Shown: one piece after another, positions 1-5,808 of the stretch
Layout of the letters: each line of letters starts with the position of its first letter
Numbering within the stretch: the first letter of the stretch is position 1
Assembly (NCBI GenBank): GCA_004377135.1
Contig: SOHS01000157.1
Coordinates: 1 to 6,548 of the forward strand
Reading direction: 5' to 3'
DNA from: Dehalococcoidia bacterium
GTDB lineage: Bacteria; Chloroflexota; Dehalococcoidia; GIF9; AB-539-J10
Length of the DNA stretch: 6,548 nucleotides
The notes under the pieces: generated by a model
What the model was told of the DNA's origin: nothing
The model's input: only the letters and a program-made list of their open reading frames with translations
Database searches by the model: none
Program-made: the position numbers and the translations under genes

Positions 1-19
1 CCCATCGCCTACTCTTAAC

Positions 20-37
20 CAGCCCGGTTTTGGGCTG
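20..37 (-). terminator. GC-rich hairpin downstream of the nucleoside-salvage cluster; weak terminator candidate
   Basis: CAGCCC (20-25) and GGGCTG (32-37) form a 6-bp stem around a 6-nt loop, about 50 nt beyond the stop codon of the last minus-strand gene. On the minus strand the stem is followed by GTTAAG rather than a run of T, so it is not a classic intrinsic terminator. It may instead be part of a repeat or the end of a gene outside the window. Nothing else in positions 1-86 looks like a gene. Confidence 0.25.
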
Positions 38-86
38 TCAAAGTCGGACTTAAAGGGCTGATGTACCAGGGCGGTGCTATAAGGAT

Positions 87-1043
87 TCACTTAGGAAGTA
101 ACTTGTTCTTAAGATACTGTACGCCGCGGAGAGTGTGAACTGCTATAGTAGCTATGACAAACCGGGGTATCAGTATCCACAAAGGATTTACGCCCAATGC
201 CAGGAATAAGGCAGGTTCCTCTATTATACTATGATTGACAGCAATAGAAATCTGAAGATGTTCCAGTTCTTCCTTTGTTAAATTTTCCTTCTTAACTTCT
301 TCCGTAATAACGGCGCTCCCATATAGCAGGCCAAAACCAGCGCCCGTTACCCACATCGTTACTGCTCGATCGGACAGTCCAAGGATTTTCATCAACGGCC
401 TAAAAAACTTAACCAGATATTTGATCCATCCTAAAGATTCTGACGCATAGAGCGCCATCATAACCAGCATGATGATTATGAAAATCCTGCCACATAAGCG
501 CAGTGTGTCAATAGCCCAACCCTTCAGGACCTCAATAAACGGAGTCTGAGTTGCAAGGCTGGCTGGCAAACTAATGCTCTGGCTAGTATCAGCGAAGAAT
601 TGGGAGACAATGAACACAGACAAGATAGCTGCGCCAATACGAACCAGGGTTGCTTTGATGATATTTAAACCCGATTTATGTTGGACTATGCCTTCAACAA
701 TGAGCATGTGGGCAATGGTTATGAACAAGGCGATCAAGATGATTTGTTCAATGGTAAAGGGAAGTACCACCATGATGGCGATCCCCGCGTAAAAGCTTAC
801 TGTCATTGCGACGATGATTGGCAACGCTGCTGCGGCAGGCAGATTGATCACGTTCATTAAGGGATGTAGCAAGAAATCTAGTTGACTTAGCCAACCAGTC
901 CACTGGATAAGAGCTGCAACAAAGGAGATAGGGATGATGATCTTACATATCCAGACAAAACTACCCCACCCCTTTTTGATTCCTGTGCGGAGGCCTATTT
1001 TCAGTTGAGTCCGGAATTCAGACATCTTATCGAAAAGAGTCAC
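87..1043 (-). CDS. Membrane protein with two nucleoside-recognition (Gate) domains
   Basis: This 318-residue integral membrane protein resembles the nucleoside recognition (Gate, Pfam Nucleos_tra2-like) family. Related domains occur in concentrative nucleoside transporters, FeoB and SpmA/SpmB. Hydrophobic segments lie near residues 28-50, 70-118, 129-150, 180-200, 226-247 and 270-306. The protein looks internally duplicated: AHMLIVEG (111-118) in the first half matches NHSIIEEP (270-277) in the second, sharing H-x-x-I-x-E. Each is preceded by a small-residue turn (SFYAGIAI, 83-90; LLYGSAVI, 239-246). It starts with GTG inside the TGA stop of the kinase gene (GTGA overlap), so translation is probably coupled; an ATG six codons later is possible, but neither has a strong ribosome binding site. 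As last gene of a cluster with a nucleoside hydrolase and a sugar/nucleoside kinase it may carry nucleosides or bases across the membrane. That role is inferred; family members are mostly uncharacterised. Confidence 0.85.
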   Translation of the reverse strand: MTLFDKMSEFRTQLKIGLRTGIKKGWGSFVWICKIIIPISFVAALIQWTGWLSQLDFLLHPLMNVINLPAAAALPIIVAMTVSFYAGIAIMVVLPFTIEQIILIALFITIAHMLIVEGIVQHKSGLNIIKATLVRIGAAILSVFIVSQFFADTSQSISLPASLATQTPFIEVLKGWAIDTLRLCGRIFIIIMLVMMALYASESLGWIKYLVKFFRPLMKILGLSDRAVTMWVTGAGFGLLYGSAVITEEVKKENLTKEELEHLQISIAVNHSIIEEPALFLALGVNPLWILIPRFVIATIAVHTLRGVQYLKNKLLPK

Positions 1044-2035
1044 TCAGCAGTCTTTGGAGCTCTGTATTCCTGAACCTTGAACCCTAGATTGCGGAACTGT
1101 TGTTCCGTCGCCTCTAAGGCTGCGCGTTCTGGGCTGCCTCTGGTCTCAGGTCGAGTGGCGTTAAGGCCTGCGGCAGCGCTGGCCATGATAAGCGATTTTC
1201 GTAGATCGGCACCCAGAACATGGTAGGCTGCAAAGACCCCGGCGAAGACATCTCCACAACCCACTGTGCTAACCACATTTAGACCTAGCTTCTTGAGAGG
1301 CAAGGCCGGTACCTCGATCACCGCACCGCTAGCCGGTTCAAGCATGGCTGCCCCCTGAGCACCGAGTTTGAGCACCGTGTGATTGCCGAATCCTAGCTTC
1401 TGCAATCGCTGTAAGCTCATATTCAACTCAGAGGCTCCTAGTAAAGCACTTGCCTCCGTCTCATTTAAGAAGAGGACTTCTGCCTGTCTGGCAAGAGACT
1501 GCAATGCTTCCCGGTTCGGGCTTATCAAAATCCCCGGGTCCCACAGCACGGGGACAGCACGCCGCTTTGCCAGGTTTATCAGCTTATCTGCTACCTCTAA
1601 AGGCGGATCGGTGAGGACGATGCCTTGACATTCCTGCAGCTGTTGCTTGACCTGTGCTTTGTTCAAGTGTTCCAGACCAAGCCTGGCATTCGCCCCCAGA
1701 TGGCTGGCAATAATGTTCTGTCCTGTCTGGTCAATCAGGACATAAGCTTGCCCCGATTCCACTCCCTCAATGTGGTCGATGCCCTCGGTGATGACTCCTT
1801 CGTCCTCAAGAACGGCAATTTGCTGGCGAGCAATTTCATCCCTCCCCAGAGCGCCTATCAGGGCAACTTCTTTAGCCCCCAAAATCCGTGCTGCCGCCAC
1901 AGCGACGTTGCCACCTGTCCCTCCGGACACTCGGGTGATATGTTTTATGGTGACTTCTTCGCCGGGCACCGGCAGCCGCTCTACGAAGCAGCTAATATCC
2001 CAGTTTATTGCGCCACATACTACCAAGCTGGCCAT
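1040..2035 (-). CDS. PfkB-family (ribokinase-like) carbohydrate or nucleoside kinase
   Basis: At 331 residues this has the usual length and order of the ribokinase/PfkB superfamily, cytosolic ATP-dependent kinases of sugars and nucleosides. The N-terminal substrate region has NWD at 11-13 and the glycine-rich PfkB signature GGTGGNVAVAAARILG at 38-53. NETEA at 191-195 is the conserved central motif. The anion hole and catalytic base lie in STVGCGDVFAG (256-266), with Asp262 as the predicted base. The motif departs from the common DTTGAGD: Ser replaces the first Asp and Cys the Ala. An RGSP element (299-302) follows in the C-terminal part. The gene begins one base after the TAA of the nucleoside hydrolase gene, with a strong ribosome binding site inside that gene, and its TGA overlaps the next gene. 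Ribose (released by the hydrolase) or a nucleoside is the likely substrate; sequence alone does not separate ribokinase, nucleoside kinase or another PfkB kinase. Confidence 0.9.
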   Translation of the reverse strand: MASLVVCGAINWDISCFVERLPVPGEEVTIKHITRVSGGTGGNVAVAAARILGAKEVALIGALGRDEIARQQIAVLEDEGVITEGIDHIEGVESGQAYVLIDQTGQNIIASHLGANARLGLEHLNKAQVKQQLQECQGIVLTDPPLEVADKLINLAKRRAVPVLWDPGILISPNREALQSLARQAEVLFLNETEASALLGASELNMSLQRLQKLGFGNHTVLKLGAQGAAMLEPASGAVIEVPALPLKKLGLNVVSTVGCGDVFAGVFAAYHVLGADLRKSLIMASAAAGLNATRPETRGSPERAALEATEQQFRNLGFKVQEYRAPKTAE

Positions 2036-2036
2036 C

Positions 2037-2957
2037 TTATTCCTCCAGTATATGCGATAGAAATAGCTTAAGAAAGCGAGGCCCGTCCACGGCAGAGGCT
2101 ACGTGTATTAACTGAGAGCTATCAGCGGCTAAGATACGAGTAACCCCTCTATCCCAGTCATTTCCCGTAACTATTTCTACCCTTGCCGATGTAAAATCTA
2201 GCAAGGAAGCATCCAGCAACGTTGCCAAAGCTAGCGGGTCATGCATTCTACAGCATCCGTGGTATTTTACCTCGTATTCTACCAGTTGAGCCGCCAGATG
2301 TGCAGCCGGTGTACGCCCGGTCCTAATCTGCTCCAGATGCTGGCTATTCAGGCAAGCCGCAGGATCCATAGATACATCCAGCCCCACAGCAAAGATGTTC
2401 GCCCCAGAGTTGAATACTGCATGAGCAGCCTCAGGGTCCTGCCAGATATTGAACTCAGCAAAGGGAGTGCGATTCCCTTTGCCGTAGGGCGTAAGATCAT
2501 AAGCACCTCCCATGAGAACCAGCCCGGCTAAAAGTTCAGGCAGTTCGGCGTGAAGCTCAAAAGCATAAGCCACATTGGTCAGGGGGCCTGTGGCTACTAG
2601 AGTAAGCTCACCGGGAGCATCCAAAACTAGCCGGGCAAGGAAATCCCAGGCTTTTACCGGGTACAGTGGAGTCAGGGGCAACGGCAAGCCGCAGTTGCCC
2701 AGTCCATCCGGGCCATGGTAGCTTAAGGCATCTTCTAAAGGATGATTCAAAGGATTTGCTGCTCCCATTGCTACAGGGATGCCGCCTTCGTTCAGGAATT
2801 CCAATATACAGCGAGCGTTGGCGCTGGTCATTTCCACAGGAGCATTACCTGCCACCGTGGTGATACCCAAAACTTGGACCTCAGGCGATTTTAGCGCTAG
2901 AATTAAAGCCAGGGCATCATCAATGCCGGGGTCCATATCCCAAACTACTTTGTGCAT
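2037..2957 (-). CDS. Nucleoside hydrolase, inosine-uridine preferring family
   Basis: This 306-residue enzyme is of normal length for the IUNH family, Ca2+-dependent hydrolases that split ribonucleosides into free base and ribose. The N-terminal calcium motif DMDPGIDDALAL (7-18) is intact apart from Met for the common Thr, with aspartates 7, 9, 13 and 14. AGN follows at 36-38, and ATGPLTN (122-128) supplies the central calcium ligand region. AEFNIWQDPEAA (167-178) holds the Glu/Asn that grip ribose. MHDPLA (238-243) gives the final calcium Asp240 beside His239. His81 in YHGPDGLG and His239 match the two active-site histidine positions of the inosine-uridine group, so a purine/pyrimidine-type nucleosidase is more likely than a specialised variant; base preference cannot be read. 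It is the first gene of the three-gene salvage cluster, with a promoter candidate directly upstream. The start matches where the family begins, although no clear Shine-Dalgarno precedes it. Confidence 0.93.
   Translation of the reverse strand: MHKVVWDMDPGIDDALALILALKSPEVQVLGITTVAGNAPVEMTSANARCILEFLNEGGIPVAMGAANPLNHPLEDALSYHGPDGLGNCGLPLPLTPLYPVKAWDFLARLVLDAPGELTLVATGPLTNVAYAFELHAELPELLAGLVLMGGAYDLTPYGKGNRTPFAEFNIWQDPEAAHAVFNSGANIFAVGLDVSMDPAACLNSQHLEQIRTGRTPAAHLAAQLVEYEVKYHGCCRMHDPLALATLLDASLLDFTSARVEIVTGNDWDRGVTRILAADSSQLIHVASAVDGPRFLKLFLSHILEE
2041..2046 (-). promoter_or_regulatory. Ribosome binding site of the PfkB kinase gene
   Basis: The minus strand reads GGAGGA, five bases (ATAAG) before the ATG at 2035. 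The site lies within the last codons of the nucleoside hydrolase gene. This supports both the kinase start and translation of the two genes from one message. Confidence 0.75.
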
Positions 2958-2977
2958 CGAGTTCTACAGAATACACT

Positions 2978-3006
2978 ATCATAAATTTCAGAAGAGCATA
3001 AAGCAA
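2978..3006 (-). promoter_or_regulatory. Sigma-70-like promoter for the nucleoside-salvage cluster
   Basis: On the minus strand a TTGCTT -35 element (plus-strand 3001-3006) and a TATGAT -10 element (2978-2983) are separated by exactly 17 bases. Transcription would begin near 2971, leaving a leader of only about 13-15 nt before the hydrolase ATG. The surrounding 90 bases are AT-rich. No operator-like palindrome is obvious over the elements. Confidence 0.6.
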
Positions 3007-3048
3007 TTGGCAGAAATCGCGACATAAAAGTCATCAAAAAGCAAAAAA

Positions 3049-3112
3049 TGTAGTGCGCGGCTTTAGCCTCGTGCAAGGGTAGGATTGCACGACCTTAAAA
3101 GGTCGCACTACA
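3049..3112. repeat. REPIN-like element: two inverted GTAG-type REP palindromes
   Basis: The outer 9 bases are a perfect inverted repeat (TGTAGTGCG at 3049-3057, CGCACTACA at 3104-3112). Inside lie two equal 21-nt arms (3054-3074 and 3087-3107) around a 12-nt spacer (3075-3086). Each arm folds into its own hairpin (GGCTTTAGCC and CCTTAAAAGG cores), and TCGTGC (3069-3074) also pairs with GCACGA (3087-3092). Each arm is bordered on its outer side by GTAG, the tetranucleotide that marks REP sequences moved by RAYT (TnpA-REP) transposases. Two inverted REPs make the mobile unit called a REPIN. No RAYT gene is in the window. It sits downstream of leuD and just upstream of the salvage-cluster promoter, so its RNA could form the 3' end of the leuCD transcript. 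Confidence 0.75.
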
Positions 3113-3135
3113 ATCATGTCCGGAATTTAGTCAAC

Positions 3136-3164
3136 GAGATTGCCGCGCTTCGCTCCCAATGACG
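3136..3164. repeat. REP-like palindromic intergenic repeat, second type
   Basis: The segment pairs ATTG (3139-3142) with CAAT (3157-3160) and GCG (3145-3147) with CGC (3151-3153), forming a small imperfect hairpin. From memory it resembles a dispersed repeat of the form CATTGCGAGCGAAGCGAAGCAATC, seen between genes in Dehalococcoidia and several other bacteria. This copy has a mismatch in the stem (CCCAAT for the usual CGCAAT). It is unrelated to the GTAG pair beside it. Function unknown; the identification rests on recall and shape. Confidence 0.5.
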
Positions 3165-3211
3165 GGTAGGACAGCTTCTTAGCTCCGTATATTTGGCTTC
3201 AGTTCCAGAAT

Positions 3212-3745
3212 TTAAGATCTCAGAGATTTGTGGTATGGAATGAGACCCCCGACTTCCACCATATCTATAAACCACGATGGAATTATCAGGCGAAACTCAA
3301 ACTCCTTGCCCGTATTGAGGTTCTTGATAGTCCCTTGCCTCAGGTTAATCACTATCTCATGCCCGCTCTCAAATTCAGCGGAAATTCCCGGCAAATCTAC
3401 GGCTGGGCAGCCGAGGTTCCAGAAGTTCCTGAAGAATATCCTGTGGATTGAGTCGGCAACTACGGCCTGGACGCCCTTAAACTTCAGAGTTTCCGCAGCC
3501 TGCTGCCTGCTTGAACCAATGCCAAAGTTCTCTTCGGCAACTATAATGTCCCCCTTCGCAACCTTGGTGAGGAAATCCCTGGGCACATTCTCACGATGCC
3601 CGACATCGCTTAGCCCGCTTTTGGCGATGAACTCTTGATATTGGCTCTGGCTCGTTTCATCGCCACCCATGATGAATCTCCCGGCAAAGAGTTCATCAGT
3701 ATCAACATCCTTACCAAACTTCCAGACACGACCCTTGAGTTCCAT
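3212..3745 (-). CDS. leuD: 3-isopropylmalate dehydratase-family small subunit (LeuD/DmdB type)
   Basis: This 177-residue protein is the swivelling (aconitase domain 4) subunit that closes over the Fe-S active site of the large subunit encoded just upstream. Family landmarks are GRVWKFGKDVDTDE (5-18), ENFGIGSSR (72-80), whose SSR contacts substrate, and RIFFRN (102-107). The compact length is that of the archaeal/thermophile class rather than the longer E. coli LeuD. The specificity loop after DTDE reads FAGRFIMGGDETS (20-32), where isopropylmalate or homoaconitate enzymes usually have ARYLNT, YLRT or GRYNLT. SSR is followed by QQA rather than EHA. The leucine pathway is therefore possible but not proven; homoaconitate, citramalate-type or 2,3-dimethylmalate substrates are alternatives. 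The ATG directly abuts the large-subunit TAG, with a good GGAGG before it. No terminator is obvious after the TAA. Confidence 0.85.
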   Translation of the reverse strand: MELKGRVWKFGKDVDTDELFAGRFIMGGDETSQSQYQEFIAKSGLSDVGHRENVPRDFLTKVAKGDIIVAEENFGIGSSRQQAAETLKFKGVQAVVADSIHRIFFRNFWNLGCPAVDLPGISAEFESGHEIVINLRQGTIKNLNTGKEFEFRLIIPSWFIDMVEVGGLIPYHKSLRS

Positions 3746-5020
3746 CTACGCCTCCCGGAAAAACTCCCGCGGGTCACTTATTTTGCCCTTCAATGCCGAG
3801 GCTGCCACAGTCGCTGGTGACGCCAGGTATATTTTAGCGGTCGTATCTCCTACCCGGCCCTGAAAGTTACGATTTGCCGTACTTATGCAAACCTCACCCG
3901 GTCCCAGTATGCCCATATGCGCCTCCATACACGGACCACAGGTGGGTGGACCAACCACAGCGCCGGCCTCCACAAATATCGCTATTAACCCCTCCTCCAG
4001 AGCAGCCTTTAAGACCTCTTGCGAAGCTGGTATGACGATAACCTTGGTAAGTTTATCCACCTTCCGACCGTTCAGTATTTTGGCAGCAATCCTGAGGTCT
4101 TCCAGTCGCCCATTGGTGCACGAGCCTATGAACGCCTGGTCGATTTTGGTACCATCGACCTCAGTAACTCCCACAGCATTGGATGGTTTCGGAGGCACAG
4201 CAATCACGGGCTCCTTAATATCATCAGCGTGAAACTCGATTGTTTCTGAATACTCTGCATCCCGGTCGCTCTGGACAAGCTCGAAAGGCTGGTTGGTCCT
4301 GCCTTTGAGAAAATCTACTAGCTTCTGGTCAGGCTCGATGATACCATTAGTGGCGCCTGACTCTATTGCCATGTTGGTTAATACCATGCGACCCGCGATG
4401 CTCATTTGCCTTATGGCCGGGCCTGTATATTGAAGAGACTTGAACAAAGCGCCACTTACACCCAATCTCTTCAATATGAGAAGCATCAAGTCCTTGGACA
4501 TTACGGGAGGCACGAGCTTGCCTTCGACATTTATCCTGATGGTGCCAGGGACCCGCTCCCATAACCTCCCTGTTTTGAAGACCGCGGCCATCTCATCAAC
4601 ACCAATCCCGGTAGCAAAAGCCCCAACCACACCCGATGTCGTAGTATGGCTGTCTACACCAACAAGGGTAGTTCCCGGCAGTACATGCCCCTTCTCTACA
4701 AGTACCTGGTGGGCTATGCCCCCCTTACCAACTTCATAGTAGTTTTCTATACCTTGTTCGAGGACAAACTTCTTTATATTAAGGCACTTCTTAGCAGTAT
4801 CTATATCCTTGTTGGGCACATAGTGGTCCAGCACCACTACTATTCTCGCCGGGTCCCAGACCTTTTTCACGCCCAGCTCCCTGAACCTGGCAATCGTATG
4901 CGCACCTAACGCATCGTGTATCATAGCCAGGTCCACAGAGACCTCGACAATCTCGTCCGGCCTGACAAATTTTTTACCGGCTTTTTTAGCTAATATCTTC
5001 TCTACGAGAGTCATGGTCAT
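3746..5020 (-). CDS. leuC: 3-isopropylmalate dehydratase-family large subunit (LeuC type)
   Basis: This 424-residue protein is the catalytic [4Fe-4S] subunit of an isopropylmalate isomerase/homoaconitase-type hydro-lyase, of the shorter class common in archaea and thermophilic bacteria. The three cluster cysteines are present: Cys301 in GSCTNGR (299-305) and Cys361 and Cys364 in PPTCGPCMEAH (358-368). Other family motifs are MIHDALGA (33-40), GVDSHTTT (121-128), GIGVDEMA (138-145) and NRNFQGRVG (383-391). The reaction is stereospecific dehydration and rehydration of a malate-type hydroxy acid, with the partner subunit encoded next. leuA and leuB are absent here, so leucine synthesis is a default assignment. 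Two ATGs compete: 5020 gives MTMTLVEK and matches homologues beginning M-x-M-T, whereas 5014 is better placed behind the GGAAG at 5021-5025. The longer form is listed, but the true protein may be 422 residues. Confidence 0.9.
   Translation of the reverse strand: MTMTLVEKILAKKAGKKFVRPDEIVEVSVDLAMIHDALGAHTIARFRELGVKKVWDPARIVVVLDHYVPNKDIDTAKKCLNIKKFVLEQGIENYYEVGKGGIAHQVLVEKGHVLPGTTLVGVDSHTTTSGVVGAFATGIGVDEMAAVFKTGRLWERVPGTIRINVEGKLVPPVMSKDLMLLILKRLGVSGALFKSLQYTGPAIRQMSIAGRMVLTNMAIESGATNGIIEPDQKLVDFLKGRTNQPFELVQSDRDAEYSETIEFHADDIKEPVIAVPPKPSNAVGVTEVDGTKIDQAFIGSCTNGRLEDLRIAAKILNGRKVDKLTKVIVIPASQEVLKAALEEGLIAIFVEAGAVVGPPTCGPCMEAHMGILGPGEVCISTANRNFQGRVGDTTAKIYLASPATVAASALKGKISDPREFFREA
3751..3756 (-). 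promoter_or_regulatory. Ribosome binding site of the small-subunit gene
   Basis: The minus strand reads GGGAGG followed by CGTAG and the ATG. The site lies within the last codons of the large-subunit gene, and the spacer includes its TAG stop. This fits translational coupling that yields equal amounts of the two subunits. Confidence 0.7.
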
Positions 5021-5025
5021 CTTCC
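5021..5025 (-). promoter_or_regulatory. Ribosome binding site bearing on the large-subunit start
   Basis: GGAAG on the minus strand touches the ATG at 5020 with no spacer, but stands six bases before the second in-frame ATG at 5014. By spacing it favours initiation at 5014. No other purine-rich site lies nearby. Confidence 0.45.
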
Positions 5026-5040
5026 GTTTTGAAGACGCTT

Positions 5041-5070
5041 ATCTTATCTGATTCACCCAGGTTGCCGCAA
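5041..5070 (-). promoter_or_regulatory. Weak promoter candidate for the leuCD pair
   Basis: Within the 73-nt divergent gap the minus strand carries TTGCGG (5065-5070), an 18-base spacer and TAAGAT (5041-5046). The matches to consensus are only partial. The distance from -10 to the first ATG (20 nt) equals that at the salvage-cluster promoter. The gap is too short for a T-box or a leader-peptide attenuator, and no regulator palindrome was found. Confidence 0.35.
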
Positions 5071-5093
5071 ATGCTATCGGGCAGCAGTCACCT

Positions 5094-5774
5094 TTGCATC
5101 AAGAGGCGCGACATGATATTTTTAAGCTGGTGGCTATTGAAGAGGTCATTGAGCTCTTAGAACAGGAATACGGCCCTCGCAAGTGGCAGCCGGACAGGGA
5201 CCCTATTGATGTGCTCATAGGAACCATACTGTCCCAAAATACCTCGGATGCAAACTCAGGAAGAGCTTTTGCCTCTCTTAAAGCTAGCTTCGCTAGCTGG
5301 GAAGCTATAGCTTCGGCTCCAGCAGAGCATATCGCTCAGGTCATTAAGTCCGGGGGACTATCTCAAATCAAGGCAGTTAGAATCAAGCAGGTACTTGAGC
5401 AAATTGAAAAGGAACAGGGTCGTATCAGCCTTGATGCCCTCAAATCGATGAACATAGCTGAAGCCGAAGACTACTTAATGCGTCTGCCCGGGGTAGGACA
5501 TAAGACAGCTAGCTGTGTGCTGCTTTTTTCCCTGAGGAAGCCATCCCTGCCCGTGGATACCCACGTTTTTCGGGTAGCCAAACGATTGGGACTAATTGAT
5601 TCCAGAGTGTCCATAGAGAAGGCACATAGCTTGCTTCAGGAGCAAACTCCGCCCTCGAAGGTATATCAACTCCATATACATATGATAGAGCATGGCAGGC
5701 GGATATGCCACGCTCGGCAGCCTCGCTGTAACAGGTGCATATTGAGAGGCACTTGCCCCAACTCGCTCTGCTAA
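5094..5774 (+). CDS. nth: Endonuclease III (DNA glycosylase/AP lyase)
   Basis: This 226-residue HhH-GPD protein removes oxidised pyrimidines from DNA and nicks the abasic site in base excision repair. The N-terminal helical region contains GTILSQNTSD (43-52). The helix-hairpin-helix reads LPGVGHKTA (131-139), with Lys137 as the Schiff-base lysine. Asp155 in VDTHV is the catalytic aspartate. The C-terminal cluster loop has Cys205, 212, 215 and 221 in the exact C-x6-C-x2-C-x5-C spacing for a [4Fe-4S] cluster, and the protein ends five residues later. The start is uncertain: no in-frame ATG lies near the N-terminus, TTG at 5094 gives the full form, and GTG at 5130 would give 214 residues beginning just before the conserved fold. 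Neither has a good ribosome binding site. It is transcribed away from leuCD, and the next gene follows on the same strand after 34 nt. Confidence 0.95.
   Translation: MHQEARHDIFKLVAIEEVIELLEQEYGPRKWQPDRDPIDVLIGTILSQNTSDANSGRAFASLKASFASWEAIASAPAEHIAQVIKSGGLSQIKAVRIKQVLEQIEKEQGRISLDALKSMNIAEAEDYLMRLPGVGHKTASCVLLFSLRKPSLPVDTHVFRVAKRLGLIDSRVSIEKAHSLLQEQTPPSKVYQLHIHMIEHGRRICHARQPRCNRCILRGTCPNSLC
5282..5314. repeat. Two adjacent perfect palindromes inside nth
   Basis: AGCTAGC (5282-5288) and GCTAGCT (5292-5298) form a perfect 7-bp stem over a TTC loop. Two bases later, GAAGCTATAGCTTC (5301-5314) is a perfect 14-bp palindrome. Both lie in frame within nth and encode part of a helix-linker stretch (about residues 63-74). 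Compared with E. coli Nth as remembered, this region does not look inserted. Confidence 0.55.
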
Positions 5775-5792
5775 TCCAGACTGGCTAGTAAG

Positions 5793-5801
5793 TGATATAA
5801 T
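5793..5801 (+). promoter_or_regulatory. Extended -10 promoter giving a probable leaderless transcript
   Basis: TGATATAAT is a perfect extended -10 (TGnTATAAT). Seven bases (5802-5808) separate it from the ATG at 5809, so transcription should start at or within a base or so of the A of the start codon. No clear -35 is visible, as is usual for extended -10 promoters, and the downstream gene has no Shine-Dalgarno. Confidence 0.6.
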
Positions 5802-5808
5802 TGTTGAC

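Noticed and set aside
1625..2071. Plus-strand open frame of 148 codons opposite the kinase gene
   Set aside because: It is antisense to a gene with intact PfkB motifs, has no ribosome binding site and resembles no known protein composition.
3049..3112. A tRNA-like cloverleaf
   Set aside because: The fold has four arms, but the length is only 64 nt, there is no GTTC T-loop or proper anticodon arm, and the symmetric GTAG-bordered arms fit a REPIN.
3172..3187. AGCT-TCTT-AGCT as a terminator for leuD
   Set aside because: The stem is only four pairs and has no T-run on the minus strand, so it is too weak to call.
3228..3638. Plus-strand open frame of 136 codons opposite the small-subunit gene
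   Set aside because: It is antisense to a clear LeuD-family gene and has no family features or translation signals.
5021..5093. A riboswitch, T-box or leucine leader-peptide attenuator before leuC
   Set aside because: The gap is only 73 nt, with no run of leucine codons, no T-box sequence and no terminator hairpin.
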